A DNA stretch of 64,000 bases, taken from assembly GCA_947462335.1 (NCBI GenBank), contig OX381705.1, forward strand, positions 35,611,570 to 35,675,569. The letters run 5' to 3'. This document shows positions 36,055 to 47,900 of the stretch, one piece after another (position 1 is the stretch's first letter; the number at the start of each line of letters is the position of its first letter). Below the pieces are notes generated by a model, which saw only the letters and a list, made by a program, of their open reading frames with translations, was not told the DNA's origin and searched no databases. The DNA is from Harmothoe impar. Lineage: Eukaryota; Annelida; Polychaeta; Phyllodocida; Polynoidae. A program made the translations under genes and the position numbers.

Positions 36055-37550
36055 TGGCTGCATAATTATGACCTCTCATTTGGCCTCTCCCACCCAATTC
36101 TTAGCTATCTGACCCTTCGTTTGGCCTCGCCTACCCCATTTTTAGCTATCTAACCTCTCGTTTGGCATCTCCAATTCCGTATTTAGCTATCTGACCCCTC
36201 GTTTGGCCTCCCCCACCCTAGTTTTAGCTATCTGACCTTTCGTTTGGCCTCTCCCACCCTAGATTTAGCTATCCGACCCCTTGTTTGGCTGCTCCAATTC
36301 TGTTTTTAGCTTGTTGGCTCCTTGTTTGGCCTCTCCCACCCACTTTTGGCTATCTGACCACTCGTTTGGCCTCTCCCACCCCACTTTGAGCTATCTGACC
36401 CCTTGTTTAGCCTCTCCAACCCCTTTTTTAGCTATCTGACCTCTCTTGTGGCCTCTCTTACCCTATTCTTAGCTATATGACCCTTCATTTGTCCTCCCCC
36501 ACCCTTTTCTAGCTATCTAACCCCTTGTTTGGCCTCTCGAATTCCATTTTTAGCTATCTGGCCCCTTATTTGGCCTCTCCCACCCCATTTTTAGCTATCT
36601 GACCCCTCTTTTGGCCTCTCGCACCCCATTTTTAGCTATCTGACCCCTCGTTTGGCCTCTCCCACCCTAGTTTTAGCTATGGGACCCCTTGTTTGGCTAC
36701 TCCAATTCCGTTTTTAGCTATCTGGCTCCTTGTTTGGCCTCTCCCACCCCATTTTTGGCTATCTAACCTCTCGTTTGGCCTCTCCCACCCCACTTTGAGC
36801 TATCTGACCTCTTGTTTAGCCTCTTCAACCCCTTTTTTTAGCTATCTGACCTCTCTTGTGGCCTCTCTTACCCTATTCTTAGCTATATGACCCTTCATTT
36901 GTCCTCCCCCACCCTTTTCTAGCTATCTAACCTCTTGTTTGGCCTCTCGAATTCCATTTTTAGCTATCTGGCCCCTTATTTGGCCTCTCCCACCCCATTT
37001 TTAGCTATCTGACCCCTCTTTTGGCCTCTCGCACCCCATTTTTAGCTATCTGACCCCTCGTTTGGCCTCTCCCACCCTAGTTTTAGCTATGCGACCCCTT
37101 GTTTGGCTACTCCAATTCCGCTTTTAGCTATCTGGCTACTTGTTTGGCCTCTCCCACCCCACTTTGAGCTATCTGACCCCTTGTTTAGCCTTTCCAACCC
37201 CTTTTTTTAGCTATCTGACCTCTCTTATGGCCTCTCTTACCCTATTCTTAGCTGTATGACCCTTCATTTGTCCCCCCCCACCCTTTTCTAGCTATCTAAC
37301 CCCTTGTTTGGCCTCTCCAATTCCATTTTTAGCTATCTGGCCCCTTATTTGGCCTCTCCCACCCCATTTTAAGCTATCATACCTCGTGGCCTCTCCCACC
37401 CTAGCCACCTGACCTCTCGTTTGGCCTCTCTTACCCAAATCTTAGATATAGGACCTCTCATTTAGCCTTGCTTACCCCATTTTTAGCTATCCTACCTTTC
37501 TTCTGGCCTCTCCCACCCCACTTCTAGCTATCAGACCCCTTGTTTGGCAT
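36055..37550. repeat. ~38-bp satellite array, right arm (inverted)
   Basis: Reverse complement of the left array: TTTTTAGCTATCTGACCCCT then CGTTTGGCCTCTCCCACCCC, about 38 units. A ~420-base higher-order block starting near 36290 recurs near 36690 and 37100, showing unequal exchange. Confidence 0.85.
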
Positions 37551-38993
37551 CACCTAACCCTCGCTGCCCCTCATATGGGCTCGCCCAACCCTCCCTTCAC
37601 CTTGTATGGGTTCACACACCCCTCGCTGCCAATTGCATTGGCTGCACACTCCTCACTAGGGTTACCAGACCCTTGTATGGGCTCGCACACCCTCGCTACT
37701 CCTCGCATGGGCTGGCATACCCATGCTGGGGTCCCAAGACCCTTGAATGGGCTCACACATCCCTGGCTGGGGTCACCAGGTGCTCATATGGGCTTGCACA
37801 CCCTCGCTGCCCATTGCATGGGCTTGCACACCCTCACTGCTCCTTGTGTGGGCTCACACACCCCTCGCTTCCCATTGTATGGGTTGCACACCCATTGCTG
37901 TGAAAGTACTTTATTTTGCTGGGTATATATTTTCGCGATTTTCACGGAAATGAAAAATCCGCAAAATTTTTATATGCTTAAGTATGAATACCCGCGAATT
38001 TGCTGAATATAGGACTATGGCACCTGGACTATCTGGACAGATCCCCAGATATATATCTTATATCAAATTTTGAATAACTATGGTGTCATGTGCATCTGTA
38101 GAATTGATAAAATCCATTGTGGTTAGGATAAAAATGGACTTTGGCACATGGCCTATCTAGACAGAATCCCAGATATATATCCTATTATACTTTGAATAAC
38201 TATGGTGTCATGTGTAGCTGAAGATTTAATAAAAAAATTGTTGAGGTGAGGCTAGAAAAAGGACTTTGACACCTGGACTACTCTTTTTATTTTATTTGGC
38301 CTAATCCTATAAAACTACTCTCTGGGTTGTCCCAGAATTAATAGAATACATTGTGGTTAGGCTACAAAAGGACTTTGGCACTTGGGCTATCTGGACAGAA
38401 CCCCAGATATATCCTACAATAAGCCTCTTTGGCTACATCTCTACAGTGTGAGCAGTAGTGAGCCTCAGCCCCTGAGAGCCTATCACCATGGTATCAAATG
38501 TCTAGAACAACCACAGAGTTGCCTCTTATCAGGTGCTAATTAGGTGCAGGCCACCCCGGGTCCTCGGGCATGGGACCTAGATCGAGGTGATTACAGAGTG
38601 AACTGGACTGATTGCATTCCCTGACCTCAGAAATGTATATTTTGAATCAAAATTTGTATTTCTATGTTAGTTAGAAGCAGAGATATCCATATTTATAGAT
38701 TATCTATATTCTCATCATCCCGAATATTCAAAATGGCCGCTGTATGCCCTGTGTGGATTTCCAAAAAGGTTGGCCAGGTGGAATCAACTCCCCATGGGTC
38801 CCAGTTATTGGAAAAATACACCAACCTTTTACGGCAGAGCCAACACCCTAAACCCCCTCTGGCCCCCTGGGTATACGGTGGAACCATATTTTTACATAAA
38901 TAATGCTTTCCACTTATCACATATTATATTAGAATTGAGATTCACAAATAATGAAATAACGATTACAGACATAAGGGTCACTTCTACAACCCT

Positions 38994-41900
38994 CTACACA
39001 GGACTATGTAGTAGTGGAGCTGCATGTGGTTTAGGGGACTTTGGGGGTCCACGTTTTGATGGTGATGGTGGTGGTTTTACGAAAGTTTTCTGTGGCCGTT
39101 CGTCTGTTAGGGCGATGAATTCCTCCTCTCCAACTGTAGGCACTTTGTAAACGGACGAGAACACGGTTTCTCTTCTCATGTGTTTTGAAACCCACAATAT
39201 CTGGAAAGAATGTCAATGTGGTGGTGATTAAATCATAGGTACAGCATTTTTGCTAAAATCATTAATTCAACGCAAAAAAGATTGACGCATAAAGTCATTT
39301 TCCCAAACACTATTGTACAGGTTAAAATGTTAGTAATGCTTACTCTATAAATTTCTTGGGAAATGAATAATCGAAGCCAACTGATAATGGTGGGGTTAAT
39401 GAAAATCGTTGGGAAAAGGTTATTATCTCTACCTAATCTTATCCCAATTCTAATTTAGTTGACTCATGGTTTCGCTGAGTCAAAGGGAGCCGCCCAGGGA
39501 CCATTTTCCCCTCATTTCAGAAGTACTACCTTTCAGGGCAGCCAGAGAAGCCATCAAGCCAGGTGGGCGGGGTCACAGGCTTAAACTGACCTGAGAGCCT
39601 TTTCATAAGTTTTTTTTTTTTTACGATAGCTATCAAAAATAACGATAGCAGAGTTACGATATCGTAAAAAGGTAAAAGGGAGTTCATTTCATAAGCTGAA
39701 TGCATTTCAGCTCTGTTAAAATTAAAATAATGATAGCAGATGTCATTTTAACGATAGCAGATGTCATTTTAACGATAGCAGATGTCATTTCAACGATAGC
39801 AGATGTCATTTTAACGATAGCAGATGTCATTTTAATGATAGCAGATTATGAAACACTCTATATTTTTAGCCAATTCGCTATCTTAATTCCACAATTTTAT
39901 CAAAGATATAATTTTATATTTTTATATGATTAAGGACCATATTAGCTTCCCGAAAATGAAACAATTTTGTAAATATTCCTACCGGAAATGCATTTTCATA
40001 GCATTTTCATTTAGCTTGATCACTCGGATTTTCTGATACGAAAGCATTAGAAAATTAATTGGGCACACATATGATAATGAAATATAAAGTTATAAACCAA
40101 TTTCTAATTAGTATGGTGCAGAGAAATACTATTTAAATCATCTTATTGGACATATTTTGGGAATTACAATAGCAAAAAAGACCAAAATCGGTAGTAAAAC
40201 TGGAATAAAATGTTTTCTTTCAATTTTTTCCCTCAATATCTGATATAAAATATCATTGATACATGTATCACATGGGCTCTTCATCTATTATTAAGAAATC
40301 AAATATTTTTTCCTTTATCAGCAGGGGTCAAGGTCTAGATAAATATGGTTTATGAAAAACAAAATCGCTCTCTTTAAATCAAAATCGCTCTCTTTAAATA
40401 TTAGTTCGCTCTTGTAAAAACACTCACGTAATTCCTTATAAAATACACTCAATTAGGCATTTTAACGATGGCGAATGCATTAAACGATAGCGGAATTAAC
40501 GATAGCGATAGCGAAATTAACGATAGCAGTTTATGAAACACACAATAGTTACGATATCGTAAACTCGGCTTATGACAAGGCTCTCAGCTTGTTTAAACTG
40601 GGAGTAGATATATCGCACAAGGTATGACACAGCTAGACGCTCATCACGTTTATACCCTAGATGGCCCTACTATACCATGTATTTGGCAATAGACGGGTGG
40701 CGCCATCTGAAGTCTATTTAAAGATGATGGTGGCCTAAGCAGTTTACATATTACTAACTAGATGGCGCTACCCTCTATGGCCAAACTCATGGTACAGTTG
40801 GGCTATCTAGGGTATAACGTTGATGGGCATCTAGCTCTGTCATACCTTGTGGTATATATAGTTATATACTCCCAGAGAGCCTTTTCATAAGAGACAGTTA
40901 CGATATAGTTAAATGTGTATATTTCATAAGGTGCTATCGTTATTTTTTGCTTAATTAACAATATCTTTAATTGGGCTATCGTTAGAAGTGTTCACACTAG
41001 TTAAAGAACCAAAATGAGTTCATTTAATAAGGAATAACGAGAGCGATTTACGAGAGCGGACTGACATTTAACGAGAGCGTTTTTAGTTTAAAGAGAGCGT
41101 TTTTGGTCTTTCATAACATATATTTATCTAGACCTTGACCCCTGCTGATAAAGGAAAAAATGTTTGATTTCTTAAGCATAGATAAAGGGACCATATGATA
41201 CATGTATCAATGATATTTTATCTCAGATATTGTGGAAAAAAATTGAAAAGAAAACATTTCAATCAAGTTTTACCACCGATTTTGGACTGTCTTTTTTTCG
41301 CTATCGTAATTCCCACAATTATGTCCAATAAGATGATTTAAATAGTATCTATCTGCACCATACTAATTCAAAATAGGTTTATAACTTTATATTTCATTAT
41401 CATATGTGTGCCCAATTAATTTTATAATGCTTTTGTATCAAAAAATCCAAGTGATTGTGCTAAATGAAAATGCTATGAAAATGCATTTCCAATAGGAAAA
41501 TCTACGAAATTGTTTCATTTTCGGGAAGTTGATATGGTCCTTATTCATACAAAAATATAAAAATATATCATTGATAAAATTGTGGAATTAAGATAGCGAA
41601 TTTGCTAAAAATATAGAGTGTTTCATAATCTGCTATCGTTAAAATGACATCTGCTATCGTTAAAATGACATCTGCTATCGTTATTTTATTTTTAAGAGAG
41701 CTGAAATGCATTCAGCTTATGAAATGGACTCCCTTTTACCTTTTTACGATATCGTAACTCTGCTATCGTTATTTTTTATAGCTATCGTAAAAAAAAGAAA
41801 ACTTATGAAAAGACTCTCTGTATAACCAAACTGCTGATCAGTTTAAGCCTGTGGGCGAGAGCAAATGTGTGGAGAAGATAAATGGCATCAAATCGGACAT

Positions 41901-44900
41901 CAATATCATATTGAAAAATACAAAACAGAAAGGGTGACAAGATTTCCTGAAACTGTCTGCAATGATGCCTACTTTGTAAATGTACTTTGGCCTTTGGTCG
42001 TATACAGCACAGTGTTAAGTGAATGGTGCCCAGACGTGAGACGCTTTTTGCTCGGCACGATTTCATGCTAAACGGCATGAACCTGCAAAGGCTGCATGGA
42101 ACTGCATGACAAAGCCAATGATACCCAAGGACCGAGGCTGGTGGATTGGGGGATGGGGGAAGGGCCCGGGGAAGCCCCATGAACTCTGTGATGTACGGAA
42201 GCCGAGGAGGGCCACAAATTTATAAAATAAGAAAAATAAAAAGATATGTTTATTAATTTCATAAGCGATTTTTTGGGCTGTCAACATTGATTTCTCAGCT
42301 GTCAAACTGTCAAGTTGGAAAAAAAAGTTGCTGTCAACATTGATTTCTCAGCTGTCAAACTGTCAAGTTGGAAAAAAAGTTGCTGTCAACATTGATTTCT
42401 CAGCTGTCAAACTGTCAAGTTGGAAAATAATTGCTGTCGATATGGATTTTTCACCTGTCAAACTGTCAACTTGTGCAAGCCAATTTGTGACAGGCGTCTT
42501 TTAGCATTAGTTCTCAATACAGGGTGACACACACACAGGGTGACACACTCACACATAGTGTGACACACACCCATATGGTGACACACATACAAGGTGACAC
42601 ACACACATGTTGACACACCCACAGGGTGACACACACACAGGGTGGCACACACACAGGGCCACACACACACAGGGCAACACACACACACACAGGGTGACAC
42701 ACACACACAGGGTGACACACATACACACAGGGTGACACACATGCACACAGGGTGACACACATGCACACAGGGTGACATATACACACAAGGTGACACACAC
42801 ACAGGGTGACACATACACACAAGGAGACACACACACAGGGTGACACACACACAGGGTGACACATACACACAAGGTGACACACACAGGGTGATACACGCAT
42901 CCTGTGGTGGTACACTGGGTGCTTGTGTTGGTACACTGGGTGTCTGTGCTGGTATACTGGGTGCATGTGTTGGTACACTGGGTGCCTGTGCTGGTACACT
43001 GGGTGTCTGTGCTGGTACAGTGGGTGCTTGTGGGTGCCTGTGCTGGAACACTGGGTGCTTGCCTCCCTCTCTCTCTCTCCCTCCCTCCCTCCCTCCCTCC
43101 CTCCCTCCCTCCCTCCCTCACTCACTCACTCACTCCCGCCCTCCCGGCATGGCATGGCAAAGCATGGCATGGCAGGGCAGGACTCCCTCCTTCCTTCCTT
43201 CCCTCCATCCCTCCCTCCTGCTCTCCCTCCCTCCCTCCCTCCTTCCCTCCCTCCCTCCTTCCCTCCCTCCCTCCTTCCTTCCCTCCCTCCCTCCCTCCCT
43301 CACTCACTCACTCACTCACTCACTCCCGCCCTCCCTGACTATACCTTCTTCCATATACCTCCCAGCCCTAAAGGATACCTGCCAGAAGCTTTAATAAAAA
43401 TAGATGACAGACAGACAGCGTTTTTTCCTGCATTGACAGCAACTCAAATACAGAAGTTGACAGACTGACAGCACAATTTTCACTGTTGACAGCAATGGAA
43501 ACATGCATATAGCATGGGCCTATGTACTAAAGTACTAAGATACATAGTGCATGTATATGGCCCTCGTCGGCTTCCATAGTAATGTTGGTCACTCTTCCTC
43601 TTTGATTGTCAAAATTAACGTATAGATATGGGGCTATAGCTACCCTCCACGATGACCTAGCTTAACCTACCGTCCAGAGCCCAATGGCGACGCCTAAAGC
43701 AGACCCGACCAGTACGTCAGACAGGTGGTGCCGCTTATCGGCCAGTCTAGTAACGGCACAGAATGCGGCCAATAACAGCAGCGATATCTGTATAAGCGAC
43801 TTGAGCAGGATGGAGAAAGGCACTTGCACCCTCTCCTCTATGTAGAGCTGGTAATAAAAAAACACAAAAAAAACCATAATTATGTCTATAAAAGGCATGC
43901 ATATCATAACTCTAACACGGAATGGGATGCAGGACTTTAATTTCTTGACATTTCAAGGTTGATTAAATTTGCATTAGACTTCCCTCAACAAAATACTAAC
44001 TATTGCTTTTATATCAATGTGATGCCTTCCCATGCACTTTTATATAACCGCAGTCGTTAAAAAGTCGATCCCAAGAAAGGCCAGACACGAAATTTAGGTA
44101 TTTAATTGCTTTTCCCTTTCCTAGGATACGTCTCATGATATCCTCCAAAGGCGTTATGTCATGTAAATCATAGTACTCATCTTGTCCATGCGCTTAAAAT
44201 ATTATGTACTAGACCATTTAGAGGTCATGCTAGAATGAAGTAAATATATGTGGTTCAGCCCTAGGTTTATATAGAATGACGATCCTACTCACAACAAGAA
44301 AGGTCGCCGCATAGAACACCCATATGGCATTGGTTGATGGAAATGACTTTGATGCCTCGCGGATATCCAAAGCATCCGCTCCACTTGTACATGTGTATTC
44401 TGTTACGAACCTACAAAATACAAAATGTACAATACTATGCTATTATGGTATCCTCAACCAGTGGCGGGCATAGACGGAACAGTGGGGGCATCCCTGTTTT
44501 AAGGAGAATTTTTTAATGCATATTTGTCCCAAAATATTTTTCCAATAGAGCCCCCTCCGCATGTTTTCAAAATCAGTGGTCCGCCATGTCAATCAAATCA
44601 ATACATATACACGAGTATATCACGCAGAATATACACATGTACATGTAGACATATCCGGAAAGCAGTATAATAGGATGTGGTCACAGGACCATAACTTTTA
44701 TTTGCTATTTTTACAGGATATCATGTACCGCATTCAGATCGAGGAAACCTGAAACTGGAATCATTTTGGGGAAATGTGTTAGCACGAACGGGTCGAGGCG
44801 TACCTGTCAGGAGGAACACAGTAGTCTATATTAGGGTAGATTCACCCAAAGATAGACACACACCCTGAGTCGGACACTTTAGAGCCTTTATTTCATGATT

Positions 44901-47900
44901 AAGCACATATCATACATATGTGTGTGGACAGGATAGTAAAATTAAGTGTTCTACTTGACAATAAAAGTGATACCAAGCATCCACACTGATTATATGCATA
45001 TTATAATAATACCTCTAAGTGGCCCTGTTTTAGGTTAAGGTGCTTGCCTGTAATCTGTACATTTCTATAGACCCCATGCCAGACATGATTACTGTTATGT
45101 TGGGTGAAACGGATAATTGAGGGCCGTGGGCCTAGGTCTAGATTAGTCTAGTAGATTAACCCATTTGGTGTGATGCTACAGAACTTGCAAATCATGTGGC
45201 ATACAGTATGTTGGACAAACCCTGGAGCGCATAATGGACAGATTCCAGGGGTACAGTGGGGACATAGAAAACAACCGAGATAAACCGGTTGGTAGACATT
45301 TCAACCAATGTCCCTCTCCTCCACAACGACCACCAAGATGGTAAGGCTTTGAAATCACAGTTTTAAGCTTCATAAAGAGCCCCCCCCCGGCTCCCCCCGA
45401 GAACCCCAGCAGGTATTGTTTCAATTGTCATAATTGTCCACAAGATAGGAGATTAACTTGAAGAACTTGATAGCTTTAATTCAAGATAGCGTGCGTCATC
45501 GTACGCCGTCTGCGCCCAGAGAGGCAATGTTGGAAAACCCGTACAACCCAACATTTTCACATCCTCTCCTGATACAGAAACAAAGAATAACAAAATAATG
45601 ACTGAACATGTCAATACAATATGTATATAATCTAAAAGCCAAATGTCAATGGGCTAAATGAAGTCTTTCTTAGGTGATGGGGTCTCACTGATGTTTGTGA
45701 TTTAAAACATAGTCATTAAGATGATGGGGTGTCACAGATGTTCTGCCAGAACGTCGTACCGATCGGTTTTGAGGTGATTCCGGTGTTTGAGTGGCTACAG
45801 GCAGCTCCCCTGTCAGGATCTGATTGTTGTTGAGAGGCTCATCCACTGGGGGTGCTGTTGGTGGTGTCTCAGTGTGTTCAATATTATCACCAGTGGTGAC
45901 TTTCTCTAAGTCATGCGATGCCCGTAGCTGAACGCGGTTTCTCCTGAGAGACTGACCTGCATCTGTGTGGATCTCATATGACCTATCATCCAGTCTCTGT
46001 GATATGGTCGCAGTCTTCCATGACTTATCTCCAAGCTGGTAGGGTTTTGCTTTTACCCTATCACCCTCCTCAAGAGCTTTGAGAGGCTTCCCAGTAAACA
46101 AAAAACGTTATACAACATTTTATAACGTTATATAACGTTAAATAACGTTTCTCTAAGGCTCCTTACTATGGCATAACGTTATATGAAATTTCATAACGTT
46201 ATTTTGACGTAAAATAACGTTTTTTTGTTAGCTGGGCTGGCTGTCCTGTCATGGTAGAATTTCTGTTTAGCTTGGCTGAACTTCAGCTTCTCGGTGATGT
46301 CAGGGGGTTGACTTGGCTTCAGTAGCGAAGCTGTTGTCGGGAGTAAAGTCTTTGTCCGGCGACCCATAAGCCGCTGTGCAGGGCTTAGGCCGATACCTTA
46401 CTGAGGGGTATTACGAAGGCTCAGGATGGCCAGGTATGGATCTTCACCGGTCAGGGGGTTGACTTGGCTTCAGTAGCGAAGCTGTTGTCGGGAGTAAAGT
46501 CTTTGTCCGGCGACACATAAGCCGCTGTGCAGGGCTTAGGCCGATACCTTACTGAGGGGTATTACGAAGGCTCAGGATGGCCAGGTATGGATCTTCACCG
46601 GTCCTGTTTGTTCTTTTGAGCAGTCTCTTGGCTGCCTTTACCGCAGATTCTGCCTTTCCATTAGATTGAGCATGATGTGGGGAGCTGGTGACATGTGTCA
46701 CTCTCCACTTCTTAATGAATCTTACAAATTCGGACCCTATAAATTGCGGGTCGTTGTCCCTAACAATCTCGTCCGGACTTCCATAGCTCGCACATCGGGC
46801 TTTTATCTTTTGGGTCACCACCTTTGATGTGGTGTCATACAGTCTGTCAATTTCCCAAAAGTTCGAGTAGGGTTTTGCTTTTACCCTATCACCCTCCTCA
46901 AGAGCTTTGAGAGGCTTGGCTGTCCTGTCATGGTAGAATTTCTGTTTAGCTTGGTTGAACTTCAGCTTCTCTGTGATGTCAGGGGGTTGATTTGGCTTCA
47001 GTAGCGAAGCTGTTGTCGGGAGTAAAGTCTTTGTCCGACGACCCATAAGCCGCTGTGCAGGACTTAGGCCGATACCTTACTGAGGGGTATTACGAAGGCT
47101 CAGGATCTTCACCGGTCCTGTTTTTTTTTTTGAGTAGTCTCTTGGCTGCCTTTACCGCAGACTCTGACTTTCCATTAGATTGAGCATGATGTGGGGAGCT
47201 GGTGACATGTGTCACTCTCCACTTCTTAATGAATCTTACAAATTCGGACCTTATGAATTGCGGGCCATTGTCCGTAACGATCTCGTCTGGACTTCCATAG
47301 CTCGCACATCGGGCTTTTATCTTTTGGGTCACCACCTTTGATGTGGTGTCATACAGTCTGTCAATTTCCCAAAAGTTCGAGTAGTAATCTACTATTACAA
47401 GGTAATCCTTACCCTTGAGCGTAAACAAGTCCGCCCCGATCCTCTGCCATGGGCGCGTCGGGATCTCATGGGGCATGAGCGGCTCCTTCTGCTGTGCCCG
47501 CTCGTATTCCTGACACACGTCACAGTTCTAGGTGGACTTTTTTACATTCTCATTCATGCCAGGCCAGTATGCTGCCTCACGGGCTCGGCGTAGTGAACTC
47601 TCCAGCCCGTATGTCCCGTATGGAGCTCAGTCAGCATTTCCCCACGCAGCTCGTTGGGAATAACCAGTCTTTCACCACGAAAGACCAGTCCATCAGTCAC
47701 AGCAAGTTCATCCCGGAAGCCATAGTATCCGCTGATCAGAAGCGGGACATTTTCCTTGCTAGGCCAACCATTCTGAATGGTAGCCTTGGGAAGAGAGAGA
47801 ATTGGATAACTGCTAGTCGCTGCTCTAATCCTTGTCACATGATAGTCATTCATTGCCAGGTGTGTGACAGCATTGACTGATTCAAATTCAGCCTCATTCA

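Larger units (their letters stand above)
33679..38610. mobile_element. 4.93-kb giant foldback element made of satellite arrays
   Basis: Flanked by ATTGCA at 33673-33678 and 38611-38616, splitting repeat R. Terminal inverted repeats contain AGTTCACTCTGT. Outer arms (33985-34400 and 38020-38440) hold ~150-260 bp units with TATATATCTGGGGTTCTGTC and AGCCTAACCACAATGT. Next come CCCATACGAG-type GC-rich units (34440-34720, mirrored 37560-37900), then long ~38-bp arrays in opposite orientation. The whole is one inverted repeat of repeats. No transposase frame; long frames arise from the arrays. Contains a short perfect hairpin at 34896-35001. Confidence 0.75.

Noticed and set aside
34270..38006. Open frames of 60-143 codons in the satellite foldback
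   Set aside because: They follow the repeat unit (Gly-Leu-Ala-His-Pro type periodicity), occur on both strands, and have no domain or splice support.
39738..39850. Regular 20-bp repeats that could suggest a CRISPR-like array
   Set aside because: Direct tandem units with no spacers, inside an animal intron and within a larger inverted repeat.
42458..43468. Long Cys/His/Val-rich and Pro/Ser-rich open frames on both strands, up to about 200 codons
   Set aside because: They coincide with the CACACAGGGTGACA, CTGGTACACTGGGTG and CCCT arrays; tandem repeats without stops give open frames in several phases.
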